This document shows, in pieces, positions 1-9,697 of a DNA stretch of 64,000 nt (positions are counted from its first letter, which is position 1; the number at the start of each line of letters is the position of its first letter). The stretch is from Puccinia triticina (taxonomy: Eukaryota > Basidiomycota > Pucciniomycetes > Pucciniales > Pucciniaceae). The translations under genes were made by a program, and so were the position numbers. The stretch covers positions 8,601,501 to 8,665,500 of the forward strand of contig NC_070559.1 of NCBI RefSeq assembly GCF_026914185.1. The letters run 5' to 3'. A model generated the notes under the pieces. That model made no database searches, was not told the origin of the DNA, and saw only the letters and a list, made by a program, of their open reading frames with translations.

Positions 1-440
1 CATTGGATGTAATCCGATGGGCCCATGACTTCAAATAATGATTGGGTGGAGACTTCAAACAAAACGCGAAGTCTCTTCAATTATTTTTTGAATTACATTC
101 AAATATAATTTGAACTCAGAGGTGTTCAAATTATATTCGATTGTTGTCTTTGGGATACCTTGGAGTTTCAATCAAAGCAAAGCCGATTGAAACTCGAAAG
201 TACCTTGGAAAGTGCTCTCAGTTTGAAATGAATTCGAGCAGACTGGGAAGCAGACCGGGGCAATTGATCCCTTGCCCCCAACCCTCCCCCCTGCGCATTT
301 TGCTCATTCTCCTTGCTAGCATTCAAATGGCTCAGAGCCCCATATGGAGCACTTGGTAATATCATTGCGTGTATAATAGCTTTTTGGACAGGTGTATAAG
401 ATAGACATAACAGGTGATAGGAGCAAGAAAGAGACAGAGC
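1..440. other. No recognisable gene; AT-rich unique or decayed DNA
   Basis: No motif, splice structure or long ATG-initiated frame can be supported. Short palindromes such as TTCAAATATAATTTGAA occur near 100-115. Open frames over this stretch run into the adjacent GGGA-rich satellite and are compositional. Confidence 0.5.
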
Positions 441-640
441 AAGAGAGAGAGACAGAGCAAGCTTGAGAGAGAGCAAGGGAGGGAGAGGGAGGGAGGGAGG
501 GAGGGAGAGAGAGGGAGGGAGAGAGAGAGAGGGAGGGAGGGAGAGAGAGGGAGGGAGGGAGGGAGAGAGAGGAAGGGAGAGAGTGGGGGGGAGAGAGTGG
601 GAGGGAGGGAGAGAGAGCAAGCGAGGGAGGGAGGGAGGTG
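441..640. repeat. Purine microsatellite (GAGA/GGGA)n
   Basis: The plus strand is almost entirely G and A, built of GAGAGA, GGGAGGGA and AGAGAGG blocks. Serine/proline/leucine-rich open frames on the minus strand and Arg/Glu/Gly-rich frames on the plus strand are by-products of the repeat, not genes. Confidence 0.9.
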
Positions 641-1085
641 AGCGGATGATATTTATAAGGTCCACTACTCCGGCGGCCCAACGTCGATCTGGACCTCAGG
701 TGCATCTCGATCTTGGTGGTGATGTTCGAATTCTGTTTGATTGTTGTTGGCTGAGGATGATAGTCAAAGTGAAATTGAAATGACCTCGAAAGCGGTTCAG
801 AGGGCAATCAAATGATATTCGAATAGCAGTCAAATAAGGTTTTCACCGGAGTTTCTCCGGCAACTCCCGCGGATATCCCGGATATTTGCCGGATTGAGTT
901 TCCACTTGATTATTCCTTGAATTATTTCCCAAACATTGGGAAAAAAATTGAGTAGTATTTGAAATCCCAACGAGTGGGGCCACTTTGATTTTTTTTCAAT
1001 AATTTTCCATTACTTCGAACGGCGTTCGGAAAAGACGCAATTAGGAAGTGCGTCCATGGTGTACATACGCGCACATGTTGACCAG
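641..1085. other. No supported gene
   Basis: Mixed-composition DNA between the purine microsatellite and the inverted-repeat block. Nothing beyond short unconvincing open frames is visible. Confidence 0.45.
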
Positions 1086-1205
1086 CCTTTGTCGACCGGG
1101 AGGAATCCCTCTCCATAGTACAACAGTCCATCGGGAGGAATCCCTCCCGGTCAACACCATACACCACAGTGTTGACCGGGAGGAATCCCTCTCGGTCGAC
1201 AGCAC
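1086..1205. repeat. Cluster of inverted repeats with core GACCGGGAGGAATCCCTC
   Basis: The motif GGGAGGAATCCCTC occurs three times (near 1098, 1135 and 1176). It is flanked by GTCGACC / GGTCAACA arms that can pair with each other, so the 120 bp can fold into alternative hairpins. It looks like the core of a small foldback element, but no TSD could be defined. Confidence 0.6.
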
Positions 1206-2024
1206 AAGATGTGTTGTGCTCCCCGCACCGCTCCTTTGGATAGCATGGTAAGCAGAAGGATCTCCACAACTTGCTCCCATGTAAACTGCTGTGGAAAAAC
1301 TGATTAAATATTGGGTGAACGCTTTGGGTATAGGAATCAGCTCCAGTTGACTTGTCCACCAACACATATTGTCGAAACTGCGAACCCAAAAATGACTTGA
1401 CTAAATAAGCTCTAATTAGTTCGATAGCGCTTCCTTCTTCTTTTTTTATGATGTCCTCATGCATGTCTGATATGTGCAAATCAAGAACATTTTAGAAGGT
1501 TTCTAGCTGCAAGGTTGGGAGTGAGAGGAATACATACCTGTAACCAGTGTTGCGTCCCGATGCAAGGCGCGCGCGGCGGACCATTCCTGTCTCCAAGCCT
1601 GCAAGCCAGAGCGCCTGGCGCCGGCTGAGACGACCAGACCTGGAGAGAAGAGATCAAGAGAGACAGTGCACACCGCCAAGAAAAATGTCTATATTGGATG
1701 TACTTGCATGGAAATAAACACGCTCTGATAAATATTCAAGTAAGAAAAAGGAAACATACATCTCGCATTGTACTTCTAGATCAGTACAACAACATCGCCC
1801 ACCCACTGCCAAACATAAAAAAAGGAAAAATTGTAGTTGGGAACACAAAAGAAAGCAAGTGCGCGCGGAGAAAAAGGTGGAAGTTGGGGGAGAGATTCCT
1901 GCCCGCCCAATGGGAAGATGAGAGAAAGAAGACGAGGGGTTTTAAGTCTGGCCGTAATCGGTCCTCGGCGGCGGCGCAAACAGCGCCGGATTCCCACTTG
2001 GATTTGAGGTTGTCAATGCAAGGG
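1206..2024. other. No supported gene
   Basis: Contains short overlapping frames on both strands (for example 1698-2027 plus, 1776-1997 minus). None has a recognisable domain or a paired splice structure. May be decayed intergenic DNA. Confidence 0.4.
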
Positions 2025-2470
2025 TGAAAGCGCTGCGCTTCAAAAAGCGCAGCGCAGTGTGAAGCGCAGCGCTTTTGGTGGCCGCTGCGCTGCGCTGAAA
2101 GTAGCGGCCCCGCCCGCTGCGCTACCGCTTTTTGGGTCTGGCAAGAAGCGGGAACCCGCTACTTTCAGCGGTAGCGCAGCGGAACCATCACTGCGCTACC
2201 GCTTTTTGACCTGGTCGCGTAGCGCTCCCCCGCTGCCAGCCAAAGAAGCGCAGCGCAGCTGGTTTGGTGGCCGCTGCGCGGCGCTGAAAGGAGCGGCCCC
2301 GTCCGCTGCGCTACCGCTTTTTGGGTTGGGGAAAAAGCGGGCCCCCGCTATTTTCAGTGGTAGCGCAGCGGGATTGACACTGCGCTACCGCTTTTTGGGC
2401 TGACCGCGCAGCGGTTCCCCGCTGCGCTGCGCTAAAAGACTGCTTTTTTGTAGCGCAGCGCAGCGTTTCA
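2025..2470. repeat. GC-rich foldback element with internal ~194-bp tandem duplication
   Basis: Begins TGAAAGCGCTGCGCT and ends AGCGCAGCGTTTCA, which are imperfect inverted complements. The interior consists of AGCGCAGCGC and GCGCTACCGCTTTTTG modules in both orientations. The block starting GGTGGCCGCTGCGC near 2077 recurs near 2271. The open frame through it is low-complexity Arg/Ala/Pro and not a gene. Flanking bases do not give a clear TSD. Confidence 0.7.
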
Positions 2471-2826
2471 GCCTTGGTCAACGGAGGTGGTCATGGGCTT
2501 GACGTCGGCGCCGTGGACGGGTGGCGGGGAGGCCGGGGCCGAGAGCGTTGAGAGGGATGTGGCTGGGCGGCATCGGGGGGTTTATCTTGGCCGCTCCTGC
2601 GTCCTTGTCAGCCACCAGTCGATGGGCCTTCTCCGCTGGAGGGACGGCAGACGGGTTGGGCTTGAAGCTTGACAGGGCGGCCCGCCGTCGCCGGAAGACT
2701 GGCCTCGCCCGCGGACAGCTCCGAGCCGGGCCGACCGGTCAACTCCCGGCGCGCAACAAGAACGGGTGCCGGTCTGTAGATGCCAACGACGGTGCGGCCG
2801 GTGTGAAACTCCATAAAATATTATGT
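2471..2826. other. GC-rich DNA, no supported gene
   Basis: The composition resembles the adjoining kinase pseudogene, and a CCGGGCCGAC motif near 2718 recurs near 3033. It could be decayed 3' flank of that gene. No exon can be demonstrated. Confidence 0.4.
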
Positions 2827-2878
2827 GTCCTATGGGAGTTGAACCCATGTCAAGTGTACTAACCACTGTAATAAGGAC
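2827..2878 (-). pseudogene. tRNA-like relic lacking the anticodon arm
   Basis: Read on the minus strand, the 52 nt have a 5-bp acceptor-like pairing (GTCCT/AGGAC), an A-box-like segment (ACAGTGGTTAGTA), and a perfect T arm (ATGGG stem, 7-nt loop TTCAACT) that includes the B-box GGTTCAACTCC. The anticodon arm and variable loop are absent. It therefore looks like a deleted tRNA or a tRNA-derived (SINE-like) head rather than a functional tRNA. No SINE tail or TSD was found. Confidence 0.6.
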
Positions 2879-3004
2879 GCTTGGATATGAATGGCTGCAG
2901 GTGGGTGAATGAACATCCACTGGTGTCACATGAAGATCCCTAATTGAGGGTAAGACCTGTAAATGACAGGTCATGAATGAGTGACACCAGCAGGTATGAT
3001 AAAG

Positions 3005-5196
3005 CTAAGAGTAGCAGAACCACAACCTGACAGCCGGGCCGACGGCGGCCGCGGGCGCGAACTTCGCGATCGCCGCCCAGCGCCGTAGACGCACGTCCTC
3101 GTCTTCCTCCGTCATTGCTTCCGAAGACGACAGCTCGTCGGCCGTGCTAGGCGGGGACGCCGGCCCGGTGCCGCTGGTCTGCGGGGCCTCTGCGGCGAGG
3201 CTGATCTTCCCGCCAGACGCCGGCGATGGGCCGACTGTCGGCGCGGGATCGCCGGCAGAGTTTTCCCACGAGCTGGGCTTCAAGCTGGGCTTGCGAGTCG
3301 GGATGATGTGTCCACCGGAGGCGGACGATGGGCCGGCTGTGTGACCGGGGTCGGCGGCAGAGAGATCCCACGAGCTAGGCTTCAAGCTGGGCTTGCGTCC
3401 CAGCCCGTCGGTCTTCCCGTCCAAGGCCGTCGCAGATGAGCCGCCTATCTGCGCAGGGTCTCTGGGATCGATGATGGGCTTTTCTCCAGGGGGTTCGATG
3501 GACGCTGATCTCCCCGTGACATGTTGTTTTGGGGAAGGACGGACGAGGCTTGGTGTTGCCGCCGGGCCAGATCTTCTCCACCAGCTTGATGATCGGAGGT
3601 CGACTTTCGGGGGGAGTTCAAAGCGTTCACAGCGCGGGCTTCTGTAAGCTCATTGATCCAGTGGCTGATCAGGCTGGGGGACGTTTGACTAGACCGACTG
3701 ACCAGTGCCGGCTGGTCTTTCCTCAGCCACTCAGACAGGGACGGGTTCGAGCTGACAGCCGGGCCAGTTCTCTGGGTGATGCTTATCTTCCGGTAGCCAC
3801 TTGTGGGCTCGTGTATCCGAGAAGAGGGGAAGGACTACGGCCCCGTTTTCTGCGAGAGTGTGCCGCTGCTGATCGACATGCTGGTGGGTTCCTGTGGGAG
3901 CAAGCCAGGCTTGCTGGTGAATGAATTAGCAGACACTTTGGTTTTCCCGCTGGCCATCGAAGGGCCGGTCGAGGTGGAGGCAACCAAGCCGAGCCCACTG
4001 CGCATCTCGTTCAGCGTTTTGGGCGTGGGTTTCTTGGTCAGAGGGACGAGGTCTTCAAACGCTGCCGACGATGTGGCCGGTTTCGAGTCGCGCCGAATCA
4101 TGGGCGTAGGCGCAGCAGCCGAAGGCTTGAGCGACATGTGGGAGCGGGATCCAGATAAGCTGGGGGAGGGGTTTCCGCCGAGGGCCGGCCTCTGTGCTGC
4201 GCCGGCGACCGGCTTGAAGGCGGTGATCTGGGGCGAGGGCGACAAGAGGAAGGCGTCTCCGAACCCGGCGGCAGCTTCGCGTGCAAACAAGTCTGACTCT
4301 TTGGGCGGCGAGTGTTTCTTGGCGGGGAAGCCGGTGGTCGCAGCCGGGGCCGGCTGGTGGACGGGGTTGAAGAACGGCTCCCCGTTGTTGGGCCCGGGCT
4401 TGCTCTTGACCGTCGGCCTGCCGACCCGCATGGGGACGACGGAGTCGGCCTCCTTGGTCGAGACGGCGGCCGATGGGGGCGCGGCTGAGAAGATCGAGTC
4501 GAGGCCGTCCGGTGCGTCGAGCGTGTTGGTCGCTGGTTCAGGGAGAACTGAAAGCTGGGGTGAGATGTGCGAAAGGCACTGCTTTCTGCTCGGCTGTTCA
4601 AGAGATCCTTACAACAGTCAGTCCTGCTGCCCCTCACTCACTAATACCCAACGACAATTTGACACACACACGACGGAGATGGGGCGGCACGCCACGCAGT
4701 CTGCACACATGGTTATGGACCTCCCAGATGTCCGGTCGAGATTGGGGCAGTTCCTGGAGCATGGTGCCTGTGATTTGAGGGGTCTCAGTTTTTTATTTTG
4801 ATTTTCATTTTTTTATTTTCATTTTTTTTTTGTTGTCATTTTTATTTTTATTTTTTATTTTTACTTCCTTGATCGAGTTGCTGTGGGCCAGATAGGATGG
4901 GATCTGGTATTGGACGTTGATGATGGCCAGTGGCCCGTTGGCTTCGAAGGGGGTGGTGTAATAGCAGAGCTTGTAGAGGGAGACGCCGAGGGCCCAGATA
5001 TCTGTGGGATGATCGACACAAAGAGATCAGCAAGGCAGTGGGGGAGTGTAGGAGGAGATGGTGGTGGATGGCACAGCCGACCAGCTTTCTCGGAGACGCC
5101 CTTCTACCTCCAGACGTCGACCATCTCTGGTGCGTGGTACGGGAGGGTGGTGTGTTTGTTGAGATCGGCCTTGAGTGCTCTGATTTCGGCGGATGA
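3005..5196 (-). pseudogene. NAK-family (Ark/Prk/AAK1-type) Ser/Thr protein kinase, truncated and broken
   Basis: Minus-strand exons encode kinase subdomain VIII and the C-lobe. 5196-5082 gives a NKHTTLPYHAPEMVDVWR stretch, then KGVSEKA. A GT-AG intron (5081-5002, 80 nt) joins exactly in frame to DIWALGVSLYKLCYYTTPFE (from 5001). Near 4769-4690 lies RPDIWEVHNHVCRLRG, the family's C-terminal helix. Downstream to 3005 is a Pro/Ser-rich tail with two copies of a KPSLKPSSW-containing repeat. In this family the kinase acts on endocytic adaptors and actin patches; that role is family knowledge. Breaks: TAG at 5104-5106; YHAPE where the family has YRAPE; frame changes in the tail near 3500-3620; and no N-lobe upstream, where repeats begin. 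The TAG and R-to-H changes would fit C-to-T/G-to-A transitions. An assembly error could mimic the stop. Confidence 0.75.
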
Positions 5197-5239
5197 CTGG
5201 GGTGGCCGGGGTGCCGGGGTGGTGGTGTACCTTGAGATC

Positions 5240-5291
5240 GGTGCTACTCCCCTCAATGACCGATTGTGCCGGTCATCAGGGGAGTAGCACC
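5240..5291. repeat. Hairpin repeat GGTGCTACTCCCCTCAATGACCG / CGGTCATCAGGGGAGTAGCACC
   Basis: A near-perfect inverted repeat with an 8-nt spacer at the 5' edge of the kinase relic. The same arms recur at 5907-5940, so this may be one terminus of a foldback transposon that removed the kinase N-lobe. Confidence 0.65.
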
Positions 5292-5395
5292 CTTGATGAT
5301 GTGACGATAAAGAAGGGATGTCACACGACGGCAATTGATGAGTTAGGTTTAGCGAACTCTGGTCGCGGATCCTCAAGCTTGTGTATCATGCATTA

Positions 5396-5595
5396 GGGGG
5401 GTTCACAATTGATTTTTACTCAACTTTGGAGCCAAATTTAAGGCCTTTATGAACAAAATTTCAAAATTTTGGGAAAATGCACAGCAGCAGGTGATACAGA
5501 TCAATCAGTGCAATCTATCAGTTTTCTAAAAAACTGTTCATAAACACCTTAAAATGTGTCCCAAAGTTTTTGTAAATTTCAATTGTGAACCCCCC
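5396..5595. mobile_element. 200-bp MITE with ~60-bp TIRs and TA target duplication
   Basis: Starts GGGGGGTTCACAATTGA and ends TCAATTGTGAACCCCCC. The inverted similarity continues inward through ACTTTGG and TTTATGAACA, giving imperfect TIRs of about 60 bp. TA lies on both sides (5394-5395 and 5596-5597), as expected for Tc1/mariner-type transposition. No coding capacity. Confidence 0.85.
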
Positions 5596-5705
5596 TATTA
5601 GGTTTCGCTTCCTTTATGTATTGATACTCTACATTGTTCTTCCGCTTTTCTTTCTCTCTTCCTTACACACTTATCACTTGTGTCAACTCATCCTTGTACC
5701 TCGAT

Positions 5706-5890
5706 TAGGTACTTAGCTCGTTCAATCTCTCTCTCTTGTTTGCTTCACTTGGAGTCCTTCTCTCCTCGCTTCCTCACGGCTGTCTAACTGGTGTTTCATA
5801 GGTACTTAGCTTGTTCAATCTCTCTTGTTTGCTTCACTTGGAGTCCTTCTCTCCTTGCTTGCTCACGGCTTTCTAACTGGTGTTTCATAG
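5706..5890. repeat. Two-copy tandem repeat (~93 bp)
   Basis: The unit beginning AGGTACTTAGCT and ending GGTGTTTCATAG is present twice, with a few substitutions and a 4-bp CT-repeat length difference. Confidence 0.85.
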
Positions 5891-5906
5891 ATGACCGGTC
5901 TGTAAT

Positions 5907-5940
5907 GGTCATTGAGGGGTGCTACTCCCCTCAATGACCG
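5907..5940. repeat. Second copy of the GGTCATTGAGGGG hairpin
   Basis: TGGTCATTGAGGGG, a 5-nt loop, then CTCCCCTCAATGACCG. It shares arms with 5240-5291, so the two may be ends of one foldback element spanning about 5240-5940 that carries the MITE and the tandem repeat. Confidence 0.6.
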
Positions 5941-6012
5941 ATGTGTGCAGGTCTAACAAGTTGGGCGGGTGGGTGGGGGAGTAACTCCCCTCGATGGGGT
6001 GCGCGACTGATG

Positions 6013-6245
6013 TACACCATTTCACTTGGTGTACATTAAATTTCACCCCAAAAATTGAAGCAGTCTGGGGGTTTCAACACCCTCACCCCAATTTTTTTGG
6101 GGTAAGCAGGTCTGCACACCAATAAATTGGGGTACTCCAAAAGTGCACCCCAGTAATATTGGGGTGCACATGTGGGTACACCAAAATTTTGGTGTACATG
6201 AAGTAAATTTTTGGGGTGCCTTTAGGCTGACCCAAAATTTCCTCC
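6013..6245. repeat. Foldback element of nested TGTACACC/GGTGTACA and GGGGT/ACCCC hairpins
   Basis: At least four consecutive inverted repeats occur: TGTACACC..GGTGTACA at each end, ACCCCAATTTTTTTGGGGT, and GTGCACCCCAGTAATATTGGGGTGCAC in the middle. It lies in what may be an intron of the Harbinger-like gene interrupted by element E. TSD not resolved. Confidence 0.65.
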
Positions 6246-6266
6246 AATGAACATTATCTTACCCGT

Positions 6267-6409
6267 TGTGGAACTCCGACCGGTGCTGGGCCGGCGGCAG
6301 TTACTGGAAGGGAATGTGCGCTGTTGAGCGCTGCCTTCGAGGTGGTCCGGAGATTCTAGGATTTGAAGTTAATAGCGGAAGTGGGGGGGGATTTGTTTTG
6401 AGACGACGG
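6267..6409 (-). mobile_element. E 3' LTR, distal segment
   Basis: On the minus strand this ends ..CCGGTCGGAGTTCCACA, the same LTR terminus as in K. It continues the LTR at 17181-17835 across the insertion of element A; ACGG is duplicated at the junctions. Confidence 0.85.
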
Positions 6410-7380
6410 TGTGGTGATCCAGATCTGTTGCGCACAACAAAACTGCCAAAACCTCAACTCACAGCCTACAATACTAGCATATGATAGAATATTATTAGAG
6501 AAATAGATTCTAAATACAAACTTAACCCTAGTCACTCACTTCAACTACCCAGCTAGCTCTTTTAGTTTAGAAGTTAGTTACAATTATAGGTTTAGTACAG
6601 GCCATACCCAGGTGGAAATTCATATAAATCATAAAAGGCATGCATATATAGAAGAGTATAGTTAGATTTACTAGTTAGGCAGGCCTCCGCTATTAGCTAC
6701 AGATCACCTCACGCAACCTGCGCGTTGGAAACTGCATCAACTAGGCCTCCACTCAACAACTCAACAGATTTGCATAGACCTTACATCAATGCATGCGGTC
6801 AGAAAGCCTCCACTTTGGCAGTGCAACCAACCTAGGTGGACTTTGCCTTAAAAAGTACAAATCACACATGGTCATGCGGAACATCAGTTTAAGTTATGCA
6901 CCCCTGGCAGAAGGCAGTGCAATCCACAGGGTCACCACCAGCAGAAATGCCTCAAGTGCAGCCCTCACCAGCAAAAATAACTCAGAAAAGAATATATAAG
7001 GAGGCCCTCCTCCCACCATTTTTCCATCATCACCCAGGCACCTCAGCTCAGTGGTCAACAGTCATCCTTTCGACATCAGCACGGAAACACAGTCATCAGG
7101 CATCAACATAGAAAACTCATATCACACTCCATCATCATTTCCCTCTGCTGAAACCATTGAAAACCCGACAAAAAATATTCTCACTTGATTATATTCTTTG
7201 CCCATCTCGCCATATAGAAGTTGTATACGCATCTTGTACTTGTTAAAACTGATCTAGGTCTGATAGAGACTACTACATACAAGTTTTCTCTGTCATAAAA
7301 GTCACGCCACAACAATAAATGAATTTGTTGTCAGAATTCTGTGTAGTATAATAGAGGGGCAGGTCTTTCACACCACCCGT
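6410..7380 (+). mobile_element. A 5' LTR, proximal segment
   Basis: Nearly identical to 16126-17097 (for example GCGCACAAC here, GCGCGCAAC there). Interrupted after ..CCACCCGT by D; it resumes at 13216 with AACAGTAGTATTACTT. Confidence 0.9.
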
Positions 7381-7649
7381 TGTGGTGTTCTGTGCCTGTG
7401 TCAATGCCAAAAAGGATACAACAGAGGGTGGAGACAGTACAGTCATCATACAAGAGGAGGAGATATTATCACATCAACAGTCAAGGCACATACGAACCAA
7501 AGAAGGATTTGTAGTAAGGAATAGTCTCAACCAGGAACGGGAGGAAGGAGCGCAAAGGAAGAAGGAAGGGAGGAAGGAACAGGAGGAAGAGGAGGAGAGG
7601 CCAAGACCCCCAGAATCCAGAATGGTCACGGATAGTGGCAATCTATACA

Positions 7650-7990
7650 TCTGCTTGCTCAAGGAAGATTCTATCAGGAGGCTGTGTTTGTTTTGGAGGT
7701 GGAGTTAGAAGGTATCTAACACAGGCTGCACAGCATCTTTGGCTGGAGTTTTTGTATTTGTTTGCTCAGGGAAGATTCTATCAGGAGGCTGTGTTGTTTG
7801 GAGGTGGAGTTAGAAGGTATCTAACACAGGCTGAACAGCATCTTTGGCTGGAGTCTTTGTATTTGTTTGTTCAGGGAAGATTCTATCAGGAGGCTGTGTT
7901 GTTTGGAGGTGGAGTTAGAAGGTATCTATTAGGAGGCTGTGTTGTTTGGAGGTGGATTTAGAAGGTATCTATCAGGAGGCTGCGTTGTTT
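7650..7990 (+). repeat. Tandem repeat inside LTR D
   Basis: Copies of a ~112-bp unit (TCTATCAGGAGGCTGTG...GGTATCTAACACAGGCTG) followed by shorter ~44-bp units that retain only the GGAGGCTG(T/C)GTTGTTTGGAG core. Confidence 0.85.
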
Positions 7991-8595
7991 GGAGGTGGAG
8001 ATAGGGTGTATCTGGTCCAGCCTTCACAGGAATCTACTGCTGAAGGCTGTGTATTTGTTTGTTAGTTTGTATATCATAGATGTTTGGCTGTAGATTTAAA
8101 GTGTATCTAGCACAGCAAAGCTGTGTTGTTTGTATTTGTGGCTGTGTAGAAAGGCTGTGTAGGTGAGAACCCCTGCAGCAGAAATCCCTCACAAGGAGCT
8201 TTCTGCAGCAGAAATCCCTCATCCTCCAGCATAAAAGGAGGGCCTCTCCCCACTATAATTTTCTTTTTTCCCCATCAGCCTACAGAGGTTTGGTCACAAG
8301 TGGTTAGTTAGTTTAGTTAGGATCAGCCTAGAGAGGTTGGTCACTGTGGTTAGTTTCTAGTTTGTAGCAGCCTAGGAAGGTCTGTTTATTGTGGTTATTA
8401 GTAGTGGATTAGTGTAGAGAACTTTAGTGTGTGTTAAGAACAGTAGTAGAACCAACAACCAACCAACCAACAACCAACATCCAACCCATATATATATATA
8501 TTTACTTTGTAGCAGATTATTACAACAACATAGTGTCAGCAATTTAACATCACAAATTTTACAACATAAATCAAACTTTATCTCACCCACCACGT

Positions 8596-9379
8596 TGTGG
8601 TGCCCCATTTGGTTTTCCGCTAGTCAGAAGCATTCCCGCCGCCACCAGCCTTGATCAGCGAGATCCCCAGCAAGTAGCAAGACCTACAATCACCCCTCAA
8701 GAGTCTCTTCCATCCTCAAGACTTCAAGACCCTCAAGATTTCATCCCCAAGGCTTCAATAATTCACTCCTCAAGACCTCTCAATCTCAAGATTTACCTCA
8801 TTCCCTCTCTCTTCAAGATCCTTTCCTCCCCCCCCCCTTTCTTTCTTCTTTTTCCTAGTTGTTGTTCTTTGTTTCCTTTCTCAGTTTTATTTTCTCCTGT
8901 CCTCCCCTGTTTGTTTGTTTATTTCTCCTCTTGCGCGCGTTGGTAGGTTTCAGAGTGGAGGGTTGGTTTTGTTTTGTGTTTTGTTTTGTTTTGTCTTTGA
9001 AGTTTGCGGGCATCATGACAGGTCCGCTAGATGTCACAAACCCCAGACTCTGAGTTCAGCCCAAACTCAGAGGATGGGGCGGCATGAACTCGGTACTGAT
9101 CCAAGTCAGAAATTCATCAAACCTTATTGATCCTGATCCTTCCTCATCTTCCCTGAGCTTCCCTTGATCCCTTTTCCTGATCACTTTGCCGGCAGTATCC
9201 CCGGCCCTCTTCTCAAACACCTCAACCGCCGACGCGCGCTCAACGCCGTCGTAAAATACCCTTTTACCTCTTCGCTTACACGATCCTCATCACTTTTCCG
9301 GACCACCCACGAGGGCAGCCTCAAAAGCACACATCCCCTCGAAGCTCTGCCTACCGCCTGGCACGGTAGGAGTTCCACA
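8596..9379 (+). mobile_element. B 5' LTR
   Basis: 784 bp, TGTGGTGCCCC...GGAGTTCCACA. Its 3' half is homologous to the K and J LTRs around CCCAGACTCTGAGTTCAGC and GGATGGGGCGGCATG. Confidence 0.92.
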
Positions 9380-9381
9380 TT

Positions 9382-9431
9382 TGGTCCCCCGAGCCGGGAT
9401 CAAACCAGCGACCTCAAGATTTACAGTCTCG
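9382..9431 (+). promoter_or_regulatory. B primer-binding site: 50-nt complement of tRNA-Tyr nt 27-76
   Basis: Starts TGG two bases after the LTR. Its reverse complement reads, 3' to 5', CCA, discriminator A, a 7-nt acceptor strand, a 17-nt T arm with GGTTTGATCCC, a 5-nt variable loop, and a 17-nt anticodon arm with loop CTGTAAA (GTA anticodon). Similarity to K's site stops exactly here, at the start of the anticodon stem. Usual PBSs are 8-18 nt. Confidence 0.85.
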
Positions 9432-9570
9432 CCGATTTTTGGACGGTTTGAGACGCTTGGCGGTCTTCTTTCTTGCTTTCTTTGTCTTAGGTGATTTTTC
9501 CTGGACGGATCCGAGTCTTTGATTCTTTTTTTTTGGGTGTGTTCAGTAGTGGAGGCACAGGGAGCTAGAA

Positions 9571-9680
9571 GTAAGTCCTCCCCAACAGTGCACCTCCGCG
9601 GGTTGTCTACGCTTTTTTTGTCGAAGCATTACGATCGCCACGCTCGTGAGCCACTCGGATCTGTTTGCTCTCTTCTTTAG
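9571..9680 (+). other. Putative intron in B leader (GTAAGT cassette)
   Basis: 110 nt from GTAAGTCCTCC to CTCTTCTTTAG, 17 nt upstream of the gag ATG. Shares TGCACCTCC and GCCACGCTCGTGAGCC with the other intron cassettes of B, E, K and L. The upstream GTGGAGGCACAGGGAG can pair with CTCCCC..GTGCACCTCC, leaving GTAAGT in the loop. Confidence 0.7.
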
Positions 9681-9697
9681 GGGCTAGTCAATCTTTC

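Noticed and set aside
168..807. Ser/Pro/Leu-rich 160-codon frames on the minus strand
   Set aside because: Produced by the GAGA/GGGA microsatellite; no start context, domain or splice structure.
2059..2403. 114-aa Ala/Arg/Leu-rich gene
   Set aside because: A by-product of the GC-rich foldback repeat with its 194-bp duplication.
7474..7662. Small ORFs in LTR D and in the A LTRs
   Set aside because: LTRs are non-coding here, and the frames are not preserved between copies.
9382..9431. A tRNA-Tyr gene here and at 36334
   Set aside because: Only nucleotides 27-76 are present, as the complement, right after LTR ends. It is a primer-binding site, not a gene.
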